In this document: in pieces, positions 21,650 through 33,479 of the stretch
How the letters are laid out: every line of letters begins with the position of its first letter
Numbering within the stretch: position 1 is the stretch's first letter
Assembly: GCF_037126465.1 (NCBI RefSeq)
Contig: NW_026999318.1
Span: forward strand, 3,258,447-3,322,446
DNA length: 64,000 nt
Direction: 5' to 3'
Source of the DNA: Ornithodoros turicata
Lineage: Eukaryota > Arthropoda > Arachnida > Ixodida > Argasidae
The notes under the pieces: model-generated
Databases searched by the model: none
Told to the model about the DNA's origin: nothing
What the model saw: only the letters and a program-made list of their open reading frames with translations
Translations under genes and position numbers: made by a program

Positions 21650-23043
21650 TTAGCAGTTTTGAAAATAAGAGACAAGTGCCTCGCGCACTCTGGTACCGCT
21701 GCTTGTGCATGCGGAGGTGAGGTGTTCTGGCTGACCCCGTGCCTGATCGATGAATGTCGCTTCTGCGATCCACGTTGGGTCTGCAACATCGCTGAAATGT
21801 TCGCACATGTTATGCAATATGCAGCAAGCGCGTATGATGACATTAACATTTCCTGTGTCGCATTCCATCCTTTTCATCACGTATCGGAAGCGGGCTTTCA
21901 ATCTGCCAAAAGCATTCTCGACGACTATCCTCGACCGTGACAGGTGGTAGTTGAAGGTGCTCTGTGCCGGTGTGAGTGGTGCATTGTGAGGGAAAGGTTT
22001 CACCAAGGACTTGCTCAGCGGGAACGCTTGGTCGCAGAGTATAAGGGGTGGAACTGCTGTACCACTGATCAGTTTTGTAGGCTGAGCAAATAGTGGGCCC
22101 TGTATTAGCGAACTCAGACTTGATCGGGCGAATACATACGCATCATGACAGCGCCCAGGTGACCCAATATTGATATAACGGAACTGGTACCCGTGGTCCA
22201 CCAGGGCCAAAAGCACCACACTGTACCTGAAGCCGTACGTAAGATAGGTCAGCCTTCCACCAATAAATATTACATGAATGTACGCCATGATAGTACATTG
22301 ACATACTAGTTGCAGTACCAAGAGATGTGAATTCTCAGAAGAACAGCGAAAATGGGGACTCACCAGCCCTTGTAGTTATAATAATCAGCAGCATGCTCTT
22401 TGGGAGGTGACACTGCAAAGTGGCATCCATCAAGGGCGCCGACACCCTGGGGAAAACCACATACTGCTTCGAAGTCCCGTATGTGCTGCTTCATTTCAGA
22501 AGCCTTGATCATTTTTAAGAACTGTTCTTCGAGACGGGCGACCACGACGGTGCAAAACTCACGGTAGACCTCATTGAGGGTGGACCGTCCCACAGCGAAC
22601 AAGTTGGCTACCGTCCTGTCCTCGGCGCTGGAACAAAGACGGTAGAGTGCCATGGCGACTCTTTTGTCCACGGGGATAGCTCGTCTCATATTTGTCTCTT
22701 CCCTTTCCATGTCGTGTCGGCAAACGTCGACAATGAAACGGAATGTGCGAGATGAGACACGAAAGTTCTCGCGGAACCTTGTTTCGCCAAGACGTGGGAG
22801 GGTTTCTTCAAACCACCTCTCGTTTCTCACATACATCCATGTCTGTCGCTGGACTGTCAGTGATGCGTTGGACGCTACGATAGAAGCAACGAGCATATTG
22901 TTGGCGTGCAGCTGAGTCTCTAGTATTTCCGCTTCGTCGGTCACATCGCGTATTTCTACTTCAAGAGCAGCAGCAGCTGCGTTAGTCCCGGATACGTGAC
23001 CGGCGATTACCGTGACAAGTGCATTGACGTCAATTTCTTCCAT
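21650..23043 (-). CDS. Harbinger DDE transposase (DDE_Tnp_4 type), two exons
   Basis: Exon 1 (23043-22364) and exon 2 (22226-21650) join across a 137-bp intron (donor GCTG/GTGAGT, acceptor CTTCAG/GTAC), restoring the family motif YKGWYSVVLLALVDH. The product is 418 residues, the usual length. Catalytic residues are in place: Asp205 in GALDGCHF, an Asp at 292 in CDQAFPL (Asp255 in GRCHDAYVF is an alternative) and Glu330 in VVENAFGRLKARFR. An N-terminal helical part (about 60-190) is probably the DNA-binding region. The open frame continues up to an ATG at 23142, but ATG 23043 (MEEIDV) is more typical. It converges on the Myb-like gene with 119 bp between stop codons. No disabling mutation is seen. 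Confidence 0.87.
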
Positions 23044-23449
23044 TTTCAGTAAAATGTGTACGCATACCTGACGGACGATATACAGCAAAGGAAGCGCGCG
23101 CGAATCGCAAAATGTTTTCCCGAAAGAAAGCAGACGATCCAAAGCAGGCGACGCCGGGACACACGGTGGCCAGAATTTTTCAAGACGCCGCTCAATAAAA
23201 CATCAAAAGCGTTTCAAAGCAAATCTCGTTTGTTGCTGTATTTTTCAAATTAGCTAAGTTCCAACCAAACATCGTTTCTGCATACCTATGACAAGAACAA
23301 ACGTGATTTCACTAAACCTCGTTCAACGCTCGTGCGGATCTGTTCATCAGCATTCATAGTTGTACACATCATTGGTAAAACCCTTTCAGGGTACCGTCTG
23401 GCAGCCTCCCAGGTTTTAAGGCCGTATTTTAGCCACGGCCTTTTCTTAA

Positions 23450-26400
23450 GGCGGTGCATCAGAGCCGGTACTTCGTCGTCTACAATCGAGGGATGGCGCA
23501 GCGAGCGAAATGGTTCGCGCAGACACCGCTTCACAACATTTTGGCGTTTGCTTGGAAATGCGGTACCGCTGATGTAACGTCTTCTTTTTGTGTTATTTTT
23601 GTTTTCTCTTTGCGCGCGACGGGTCAAGCGAAATCTTGTGCAAACATATGACCGCTCGTGCTCACCCATGCCAAGTCCAATAATGTAAACACGCATATCG
23701 CGCTCAGCCAGACGGAACAATTAGTGGCGCGGTTTTTGAATGCGCACAGGCTGTCCAGACGTCTCCTGAACTTCTTCGTCGATCTGTTGCTGTTCCGTGC
23801 TGTGTTGTTGTCGGGCGAAGGGTTAGTCACCAGTCGTTTCGTGTGATTTCTGCAATGCTTTCGCATATAATAAATGAAATTCCTCGTAACACAAAAACCT
23901 AGGTTGGACAAGACGCGGTTGAAACACGTTGGTGTCGGCATGTTATAGCCTACCGACATTACGCGGAAATTGCGAAACGAAGCCGCAACCTGTTTTCGTT
24001 ATTTTCTGTCACCCTGGGCTTACAAATTTCAGACCACGTTGTGGTGGTGCAAAACGCTTCATTTACTTGCACAGTCAGGGGAAATGAAATAAAACTGCAA
24101 AGAGGCTGCATAACGTTTCCCATATCCTTGGACATCAGTGGAGAAGGAGGAAAAAGGCAAAAGAGAAGAAGAAAAGGGAAGAAAAGCAGGGTAGAGGAGA
24201 AAAATGTGTCTGCCTGGACCATACAGCTGCTTGGAACGTAAAGTGCGAATGGAGGTTTTCAGTTTGGTCGTCTGTATAATTCGGGTCTGTTGTGCTCATC
24301 CTGGTCGTCACTAACCACGGCCCCAGACTTCGCCCAAGCACAGATCAGCATGCCGCGAACTGGGTCTCTGATGTCCCATTCCTCTGGAAGTGACCTTCAG
24401 CTCGTGGTTCTGTCAGTCTGGATCTCGGAGTGAGGGCATTTCATAACAAATTGTCATTGTGAGTGTCATCTTGCCTATAAGCGCAGGAACTTCCAGAAAT
24501 CCTCTCTATCTTTCTTTTCCGTCCTCGTCGTGGCTTCCGACATCACGACCTTGTCCCGATTAGCAAAAAGCGCACGGCACACTGATTACAATTGTTATGG
24601 CCTGGCGTACTTCCTTCTGTAATCGGGAACTCTAATTCGCATGCTTCGAGGATAGCGAGGGTCAACAAGCTCTAGCAGGAGGTAGTCGTTATAAATTCGT
24701 GCAAGGTACACCACACTTTTCTCGTTCCGCAAGGCGTCGTCCAGTACCTACAACGAAGAGGCAGTACTGCCGGTTGGTTATACGTGGAGTTGGCCGTGGA
24801 TCTGGTACCGGTAGACATGCGTGCACTTCCACAGACAGCACTTCCTCAGTTCCGGTACGTGACTCTGTCCTGTACGCTTGCTACCGTCCACCAGTTGGTC
24901 CTGATATTTCGCGAATGTTCCGGTCACTATACAAGGCATGTTCAGCGCAGCACAGAACTGAGCATGGGCTCAATATCGTGCTCCACTAGAGAGGACTCCC
25001 AAAACTACAGCGATGTTCACGGCCATATGATCTTGTCCGATGCTTGGTGGACGCTCAGTGTCAGCCACACCCTTTAGTCTGTACATTTTGCACTGCAGTG
25101 TTAGTACACTGCGCAATCCTTTTCTGCGTTCAGAAACGACTTTCATGTCCGCAAGTGCACAACAATGGGTGATGGTTTCCGAGCGCCTTGAAGCTACTGA
25201 ACAGGTGCATTAGTGACAGACAGACGTAACTAAAGCCCACAATATTGACATGTAACTAAAGCCCAAAATACTCACATGTAACTAAAGCACTTGTAGAGGG
25301 GCGCATCCTGCATACTCTACCAAAAAAAGACGCCGTAAGCCGCTTTCTCCTTTCTTGTTTCCACCGGAGGCTCAGAAACTGCTCTATGGTGTCTTCCTGT
25401 AATGCGGCATGGTCCTCCTCTGAGAGCTCAAGCAATTTTTTGTAGTCGATGCATGCCGTTGCCGAGGACGTTGGCTCCATGTCTGGTCTTTGCGCTTGTT
25501 CCCCATAGTCAGCAATTCGGCGCTCGGGCTTCTTACGCAGGGCTGGAAGGCTGGCCGCCTTCGCTTTGGTGTTGAGACGGCGCTTGGCCCTTGCCTCTTC
25601 ACGTGCTCACGTGCATTACAACGTTTTTGAAGGCTCAAAGTGTACTTCCCTGGCTTTGTTTGACACATCTCCTTGTGCACACGATGATGCAAACCTTCAC
25701 GTGAGTTCACTGATACGGCTGCGGCAAATGCGCGTGTTTGGTAAGACCGCCACTGACTGAAGTTGATCCGCTTTCCCCCAACAAACTTCGCGATAACGGA
25801 ATTGAAGTGCTCGGCGGCGTTATTGTCAACATTCATCAACAAGCTGCGAGCATTGCCTGCAACACGACTTAGTGTGATCTCAGTGACATAGTGACTCAGT
25901 GTGATCTCAGTGATCTCCAGTGTGATCTCAGTGCGCAACCCTATTCTGCACTCATGAATTATTTCCATGTCTCAAACAGCCAGAAGCTTTCGTGCCTGTC
26001 CGCAATGGTTTTGCTTCAAATGTTTCCTTTATACGATAGCTGACTGGTGCTCTGAATTTTTTCTTGCATTCCTGTTTTTAATACACAATTTCCAATGAAG
26101 TGAGGCTAAACGCGATCGTCCCGGCGTTATATGGGGGAATGACATGCCACGTTCATGCCCTCCCCCGCCCCCCCCCCCCCCCGAGAAAATAAACATCGAT
26201 GAATGAACAGCTCATGTATAGTATAGTCCGTTCAAGTATTTGCGGCAGGGCTAAGCTGCGTGTGCTCGTGCTCCTGCGTCACAGTCAACGTCGGCCTCGT
26301 CGTCCACCTGCACGTGCAGCGGTATAGCATTTCCAGCGCTCAAATTGTTGTGTCTTGTGACGATACCCTCCATGGGAGATGGCAGCACTGCGCTGCCCAT

Positions 26401-26782
26401 TCTGGAGCGGCGTACTCCACGGATGACCATACATGACAAAAACTCGTGTGCCGAGTCAACAGCTTAACGTAGATGAAATCTTTTTGGTGGTATTGGTTCT
26501 TGATATGTTTTTCTAGTGCGTGATCGGGCCAGATTTTCGATTTTGGGCGGCTCTATTTTGTAAGCGAGCGGAATCTCGAAATATAGCTTTTCCCAAACCT
26601 TTCGACGACGATATAAAAATTTCTGAGTCTAAAACGCAAAATCTGCTTCGATCATGCACTACATCTAAGCATCCTCTTCCATTTAAAAGCAGTTGCACGG
26701 AGATCAACCAAATTTTCGCGGCGCTACGGGAGTTGAAAAATATATGGGGATTCCCATAGAGCGTCGGTGGTGATGCACCGCC
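23450..26782. mobile_element. YqaJ-bearing TTAA element, array copy 1
   Basis: The unit starts GGCGGTGCATCA and ends TGATGCACCGCC, a 12-bp inverted repeat. It is preceded by TTAA (23446-23449) in the Harbinger right end. This copy is 3333 bp and has 15 C in the C tract near 26168-26182. It differs from the other three at 26662 (C instead of G). The minus strand carries a truncated YqaJ-type gene. TTAA duplications occur in piggyBac and Kolobok transposons; no transposase of either kind is visible, so the superfamily is open. Confidence 0.8.
25256..25968 (-). pseudogene. YqaJ-type nuclease gene fragment, frameshifted (array copy 1)
   Basis: The frame from 25968 contains NNAAEHFNSVIAKFVGGKRI, a hallmark segment of large YqaJ-domain proteins abundant in arthropod genomes. 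The frame then breaks at an exact 8-bp tandem duplication (TCACGTGC twice, 25599-25614, + strand). The family pattern resumes in another frame and reaches SLRWKQERRKRLTASFFGRV, the start of a YqaJ nuclease domain. It ends soon after, near a possible donor (GTGAGTATT), so the catalytic part is missing. A (TGTGATCTCAGTGA)-type short repeat at about 25868-25935 disturbs the N-terminal side. Not functional as it stands. Confidence 0.65.
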
Positions 26783-26794
26783 TTAATGCCGTAA
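26783..26794. repeat. 12-bp spacer TTAATGCCGTAA between array copies 1 and 2
   Basis: The same 12 bases follow the last copy at 36810-36821, where they belong to the Harbinger right terminal region. The spacer is therefore copied host flank. Together with neighbouring unit ends it forms a palindrome. Identical spacers lie at 30123-30134 and 33468-33479. Confidence 0.85.
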
Positions 26795-29700
26795 GGCGGT
26801 GCATCAGAGCCGGTACTTCGTCGTCTACAATCGAGGGATGGCGCAGCGAGCGAAATGGTTCGCGCAGACACCGCTTCACAACATTTTGGCGTTTGCTTGG
26901 AAATGCGGTACCGCTGATGTAACGTCTTCTTTTTGTGTTATTTTTGTTTTCTCTTTGCGCGCGACGGGTCAAGCGAAATCTTGTGCAAACATATGACCGC
27001 TCGTGCTCACCCATGCCAAGTCCAATAATGTAAACACGCATATCGCGCTCAGCCAGACGGAACAATTAGTGGCGCGGTTTTTGAATGCGCACAGGCTGTC
27101 CAGACGTCTCCTGAACTTCTTCGTCGATCTGTTGCTGTTCCGTGCTGTGTTGTTGTCGGGCGAAGGGTTAGTCACCAGTCGTTTCGTGTGATTTCTGCAA
27201 TGCTTTCGCATATAATAAATGAAATTCCTCGTAACACAAAAACCTAGGTTGGACAAGACGCGGTTGAAACACGTTGGTGTCGGCATGTTATAGCCTACCG
27301 ACATTACGCGGAAATTGCGAAACGAAGCCGCAACCTGTTTTCGTTATTTTCTGTCACCCTGGGCTTACAAATTTCAGACCACGTTGTGGTGGTGCAAAAC
27401 GCTTCATTTACTTGCACAGTCAGGGGAAATGAAATAAAACTGCAAAGAGGCTGCATAACGTTTCCCATATCCTTGGACATCAGTGGAGAAGGAGGAAAAA
27501 GGCAAAAGAGAAGAAGAAAAGGGAAGAAAAGCAGGGTAGAGGAGAAAAATGTGTCTGCCTGGACCATACAGCTGCTTGGAACGTAAAGTGCGAATGGAGG
27601 TTTTCAGTTTGGTCGTCTGTATAATTCGGGTCTGTTGTGCTCATCCTGGTCGTCACTAACCACGGCCCCAGACTTCGCCCAAGCACAGATCAGCATGCCG
27701 CGAACTGGGTCTCTGATGTCCCATTCCTCTGGAAGTGACCTTCAGCTCGTGGTTCTGTCAGTCTGGATCTCGGAGTGAGGGCATTTCATAACAAATTGTC
27801 ATTGTGAGTGTCATCTTGCCTATAAGCGCAGGAACTTCCAGAAATCCTCTCTATCTTTCTTTTCCGTCCTCGTCGTGGCTTCCGACATCACGACCTTGTC
27901 CCGATTAGCAAAAAGCGCACGGCACACTGATTACAATTGTTATGGCCTGGCGTACTTCCTTCTGTAATCGGGAACTCTAATTCGCATGCTTCGAGGATAG
28001 CGAGGGTCAACAAGCTCTAGCAGGAGGTAGTCGTTATAAATTCGTGCAAGGTACACCACACTTTTCTCGTTCCGCAAGGCGTCGTCCAGTACCTACAACG
28101 AAGAGGCAGTACTGCCGGTTGGTTATACGTGGAGTTGGCCGTGGATCTGGTACCGGTAGACATGCGTGCACTTCCACAGACAGCACTTCCTCAGTTCCGG
28201 TACGTGACTCTGTCCTGTACGCTTGCTACCGTCCACCAGTTGGTCCTGATATTTCGCGAATGTTCCGGTCACTATACAAGGCATGTTCAGCGCAGCACAG
28301 AACTGAGCATGGGCTCAATATCGTGCTCCACTAGAGAGGACTCCCAAAACTACAGCGATGTTCACGGCCATATGATCTTGTCCGATGCTTGGTGGACGCT
28401 CAGTGTCAGCCACACCCTTTAGTCTGTACATTTTGCACTGCAGTGTTAGTACACTGCGCAATCCTTTTCTGCGTTCAGAAACGACTTTCATGTCCGCAAG
28501 TGCACAACAATGGGTGATGGTTTCCGAGCGCCTTGAAGCTACTGAACAGGTGCATTAGTGACAGACAGACGTAACTAAAGCCCACAATATTGACATGTAA
28601 CTAAAGCCCAAAATACTCACATGTAACTAAAGCACTTGTAGAGGGGCGCATCCTGCATACTCTACCAAAAAAAGACGCCGTAAGCCGCTTTCTCCTTTCT
28701 TGTTTCCACCGGAGGCTCAGAAACTGCTCTATGGTGTCTTCCTGTAATGCGGCATGGTCCTCCTCTGAGAGCTCAAGCAATTTTTTGTAGTCGATGCATG
28801 CCGTTGCCGAGGACGTTGGCTCCATGTCTGGTCTTTGCGCTTGTTCCCCATAGTCAGCAATTCGGCGCTCGGGCTTCTTACGCAGGGCTGGAAGGCTGGC
28901 CGCCTTCGCTTTGGTGTTGAGACGGCGCTTGGCCCTTGCCTCTTCACGTGCTCACGTGCATTACAACGTTTTTGAAGGCTCAAAGTGTACTTCCCTGGCT
29001 TTGTTTGACACATCTCCTTGTGCACACGATGATGCAAACCTTCACGTGAGTTCACTGATACGGCTGCGGCAAATGCGCGTGTTTGGTAAGACCGCCACTG
29101 ACTGAAGTTGATCCGCTTTCCCCCAACAAACTTCGCGATAACGGAATTGAAGTGCTCGGCGGCGTTATTGTCAACATTCATCAACAAGCTGCGAGCATTG
29201 CCTGCAACACGACTTAGTGTGATCTCAGTGACATAGTGACTCAGTGTGATCTCAGTGATCTCCAGTGTGATCTCAGTGCGCAACCCTATTCTGCACTCAT
29301 GAATTATTTCCATGTCTCAAACAGCCAGAAGCTTTCGTGCCTGTCCGCAATGGTTTTGCTTCAAATGTTTCCTTTATACGATAGCTGACTGGTGCTCTGA
29401 ATTTTTTCTTGCATTCCTGTTTTTAATACACAATTTCCAATGAAGTGAGGCTAAACGCGATCGTCCCGGCGTTATATGGGGGAATGACATGCCACGTTCA
29501 TGCCCTCCCCCGCCCCCCCCCCGAGAAAATAAACATCGATGAATGAACAGCTCATGTATAGTATAGTCCGTTCAAGTATTTGCGGCAGGGCTAAGCTGCG
29601 TGTGCTCGTGCTCCTGCGTCACAGTCAACGTCGGCCTCGTCGTCCACCTGCACGTGCAGCGGTATAGCATTTCCAGCGCTCAAATTGTTGTGTCTTGTGA

Positions 29701-30122
29701 CGATACCCTCCATGGGAGATGGCAGCACTGCGCTGCCCATTCTGGAGCGGCGTACTCCACGGATGACCATACATGACAAAAACTCGTGTGCCGAGTCAAC
29801 AGCTTAACGTAGATGAAATCTTTTTGGTGGTATTGGTTCTTGATATGTTTTTCTAGTGCGTGATCGGGCCAGATTTTCGATTTTGGGCGGCTCTATTTTG
29901 TAAGCGAGCGGAATCTCGAAATATAGCTTTTCCCAAACCTTTCGACGACGATATAAAAATTTCTGAGTCTAAAACGCAAAATCTGCTTCGATCATGCACT
30001 AGATCTAAGCATCCTCTTCCATTTAAAAGCAGTTGCACGGAGATCAACCAAATTTTCGCGGCGCTACGGGAGTTGAAAAATATATGGGGATTCCCATAGA
30101 GCGTCGGTGGTGATGCACCGCC
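26795..30122. mobile_element. YqaJ-bearing TTAA element, array copy 2
   Basis: It is 3328 bp with 10 C in the C tract near 29513-29522. Apart from the C tract and one base (G at 30002), I see no difference from copy 1. The left neighbour is the spacer ending GTAA rather than a TTAA. Confidence 0.8.
28601..29313 (-). pseudogene. YqaJ-type nuclease gene fragment, frameshifted (array copy 2)
   Basis: Same sequence as the fragment in copy 1, including the 8-bp duplication that breaks the frame and the truncated nuclease domain. Confidence 0.65.
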
Positions 30123-30134
30123 TTAATGCCGTAA

Positions 30135-33100
30135 GGCGGTGCATCAGAGCCGGTACTTCGTCGTCTACAATCGAGGGATGGCGCAGCGAGCGAAATGGTT
30201 CGCGCAGACACCGCTTCACAACATTTTGGCGTTTGCTTGGAAATGCGGTACCGCTGATGTAACGTCTTCTTTTTGTGTTATTTTTGTTTTCTCTTTGCGC
30301 GCGACGGGTCAAGCGAAATCTTGTGCAAACATATGACCGCTCGTGCTCACCCATGCCAAGTCCAATAATGTAAACACGCATATCGCGCTCAGCCAGACGG
30401 AACAATTAGTGGCGCGGTTTTTGAATGCGCACAGGCTGTCCAGACGTCTCCTGAACTTCTTCGTCGATCTGTTGCTGTTCCGTGCTGTGTTGTTGTCGGG
30501 CGAAGGGTTAGTCACCAGTCGTTTCGTGTGATTTCTGCAATGCTTTCGCATATAATAAATGAAATTCCTCGTAACACAAAAACCTAGGTTGGACAAGACG
30601 CGGTTGAAACACGTTGGTGTCGGCATGTTATAGCCTACCGACATTACGCGGAAATTGCGAAACGAAGCCGCAACCTGTTTTCGTTATTTTCTGTCACCCT
30701 GGGCTTACAAATTTCAGACCACGTTGTGGTGGTGCAAAACGCTTCATTTACTTGCACAGTCAGGGGAAATGAAATAAAACTGCAAAGAGGCTGCATAACG
30801 TTTCCCATATCCTTGGACATCAGTGGAGAAGGAGGAAAAAGGCAAAAGAGAAGAAGAAAAGGGAAGAAAAGCAGGGTAGAGGAGAAAAATGTGTCTGCCT
30901 GGACCATACAGCTGCTTGGAACGTAAAGTGCGAATGGAGGTTTTCAGTTTGGTCGTCTGTATAATTCGGGTCTGTTGTGCTCATCCTGGTCGTCACTAAC
31001 CACGGCCCCAGACTTCGCCCAAGCACAGATCAGCATGCCGCGAACTGGGTCTCTGATGTCCCATTCCTCTGGAAGTGACCTTCAGCTCGTGGTTCTGTCA
31101 GTCTGGATCTCGGAGTGAGGGCATTTCATAACAAATTGTCATTGTGAGTGTCATCTTGCCTATAAGCGCAGGAACTTCCAGAAATCCTCTCTATCTTTCT
31201 TTTCCGTCCTCGTCGTGGCTTCCGACATCACGACCTTGTCCCGATTAGCAAAAAGCGCACGGCACACTGATTACAATTGTTATGGCCTGGCGTACTTCCT
31301 TCTGTAATCGGGAACTCTAATTCGCATGCTTCGAGGATAGCGAGGGTCAACAAGCTCTAGCAGGAGGTAGTCGTTATAAATTCGTGCAAGGTACACCACA
31401 CTTTTCTCGTTCCGCAAGGCGTCGTCCAGTACCTACAACGAAGAGGCAGTACTGCCGGTTGGTTATACGTGGAGTTGGCCGTGGATCTGGTACCGGTAGA
31501 CATGCGTGCACTTCCACAGACAGCACTTCCTCAGTTCCGGTACGTGACTCTGTCCTGTACGCTTGCTACCGTCCACCAGTTGGTCCTGATATTTCGCGAA
31601 TGTTCCGGTCACTATACAAGGCATGTTCAGCGCAGCACAGAACTGAGCATGGGCTCAATATCGTGCTCCACTAGAGAGGACTCCCAAAACTACAGCGATG
31701 TTCACGGCCATATGATCTTGTCCGATGCTTGGTGGACGCTCAGTGTCAGCCACACCCTTTAGTCTGTACATTTTGCACTGCAGTGTTAGTACACTGCGCA
31801 ATCCTTTTCTGCGTTCAGAAACGACTTTCATGTCCGCAAGTGCACAACAATGGGTGATGGTTTCCGAGCGCCTTGAAGCTACTGAACAGGTGCATTAGTG
31901 ACAGACAGACGTAACTAAAGCCCACAATATTGACATGTAACTAAAGCCCAAAATACTCACATGTAACTAAAGCACTTGTAGAGGGGCGCATCCTGCATAC
32001 TCTACCAAAAAAAGACGCCGTAAGCCGCTTTCTCCTTTCTTGTTTCCACCGGAGGCTCAGAAACTGCTCTATGGTGTCTTCCTGTAATGCGGCATGGTCC
32101 TCCTCTGAGAGCTCAAGCAATTTTTTGTAGTCGATGCATGCCGTTGCCGAGGACGTTGGCTCCATGTCTGGTCTTTGCGCTTGTTCCCCATAGTCAGCAA
32201 TTCGGCGCTCGGGCTTCTTACGCAGGGCTGGAAGGCTGGCCGCCTTCGCTTTGGTGTTGAGACGGCGCTTGGCCCTTGCCTCTTCACGTGCTCACGTGCA
32301 TTACAACGTTTTTGAAGGCTCAAAGTGTACTTCCCTGGCTTTGTTTGACACATCTCCTTGTGCACACGATGATGCAAACCTTCACGTGAGTTCACTGATA
32401 CGGCTGCGGCAAATGCGCGTGTTTGGTAAGACCGCCACTGACTGAAGTTGATCCGCTTTCCCCCAACAAACTTCGCGATAACGGAATTGAAGTGCTCGGC
32501 GGCGTTATTGTCAACATTCATCAACAAGCTGCGAGCATTGCCTGCAACACGACTTAGTGTGATCTCAGTGACATAGTGACTCAGTGTGATCTCAGTGATC
32601 TCCAGTGTGATCTCAGTGCGCAACCCTATTCTGCACTCATGAATTATTTCCATGTCTCAAACAGCCAGAAGCTTTCGTGCCTGTCCGCAATGGTTTTGCT
32701 TCAAATGTTTCCTTTATACGATAGCTGACTGGTGCTCTGAATTTTTTCTTGCATTCCTGTTTTTAATACACAATTTCCAATGAAGTGAGGCTAAACGCGA
32801 TCGTCCCGGCGTTATATGGGGGAATGACATGCCACGTTCATGCCCTCCCCCGCCCCCCCCCCCCCCCGAGAAAATAAACATCGATGAATGAACAGCTCAT
32901 GTATAGTATAGTCCGTTCAAGTATTTGCGGCAGGGCTAAGCTGCGTGTGCTCGTGCTCCTGCGTCACAGTCAACGTCGGCCTCGTCGTCCACCTGCACGT
33001 GCAGCGGTATAGCATTTCCAGCGCTCAAATTGTTGTGTCTTGTGACGATACCCTCCATGGGAGATGGCAGCACTGCGCTGCCCATTCTGGAGCGGCGTAC

Positions 33101-33467
33101 TCCACGGATGACCATACATGACAAAAACTCGTGTGCCGAGTCAACAGCTTAACGTAGATGAAATCTTTTTGGTGGTATTGGTTCTTGATATGTTTTTCTA
33201 GTGCGTGATCGGGCCAGATTTTCGATTTTGGGCGGCTCTATTTTGTAAGCGAGCGGAATCTCGAAATATAGCTTTTCCCAAACCTTTCGACGACGATATA
33301 AAAATTTCTGAGTCTAAAACGCAAAATCTGCTTCGATCATGCACTAGATCTAAGCATCCTCTTCCATTTAAAAGCAGTTGCACGGAGATCAACCAAATTT
33401 TCGCGGCGCTACGGGAGTTGAAAAATATATGGGGATTCCCATAGAGCGTCGGTGGTGATGCACCGCC
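30135..33467. mobile_element. YqaJ-bearing TTAA element, array copy 3
   Basis: It is 3333 bp with 15 C in the C tract near 32853-32867. It shares G at the diagnostic position (33347) with copies 2 and 4. Confidence 0.8.
31941..32653 (-). pseudogene. YqaJ-type nuclease gene fragment, frameshifted (array copy 3)
   Basis: Identical to the fragment in copy 1, with the same shared frameshift. Confidence 0.65.
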
Positions 33468-33479
33468 TTAATGCCGTAA

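Noticed and set aside
23286..23720. 144-codon minus-strand frame at the start of the array
   Set aside because: It runs across the junction between Harbinger DNA and array copy 1. In copies 2-4 the same frame ends differently, so it is a junction artefact.
24135..24341. Low-complexity frames in the YqaJ array unit
   Set aside because: Composition driven by an A/G-rich stretch; repeated in all copies and without family resemblance.
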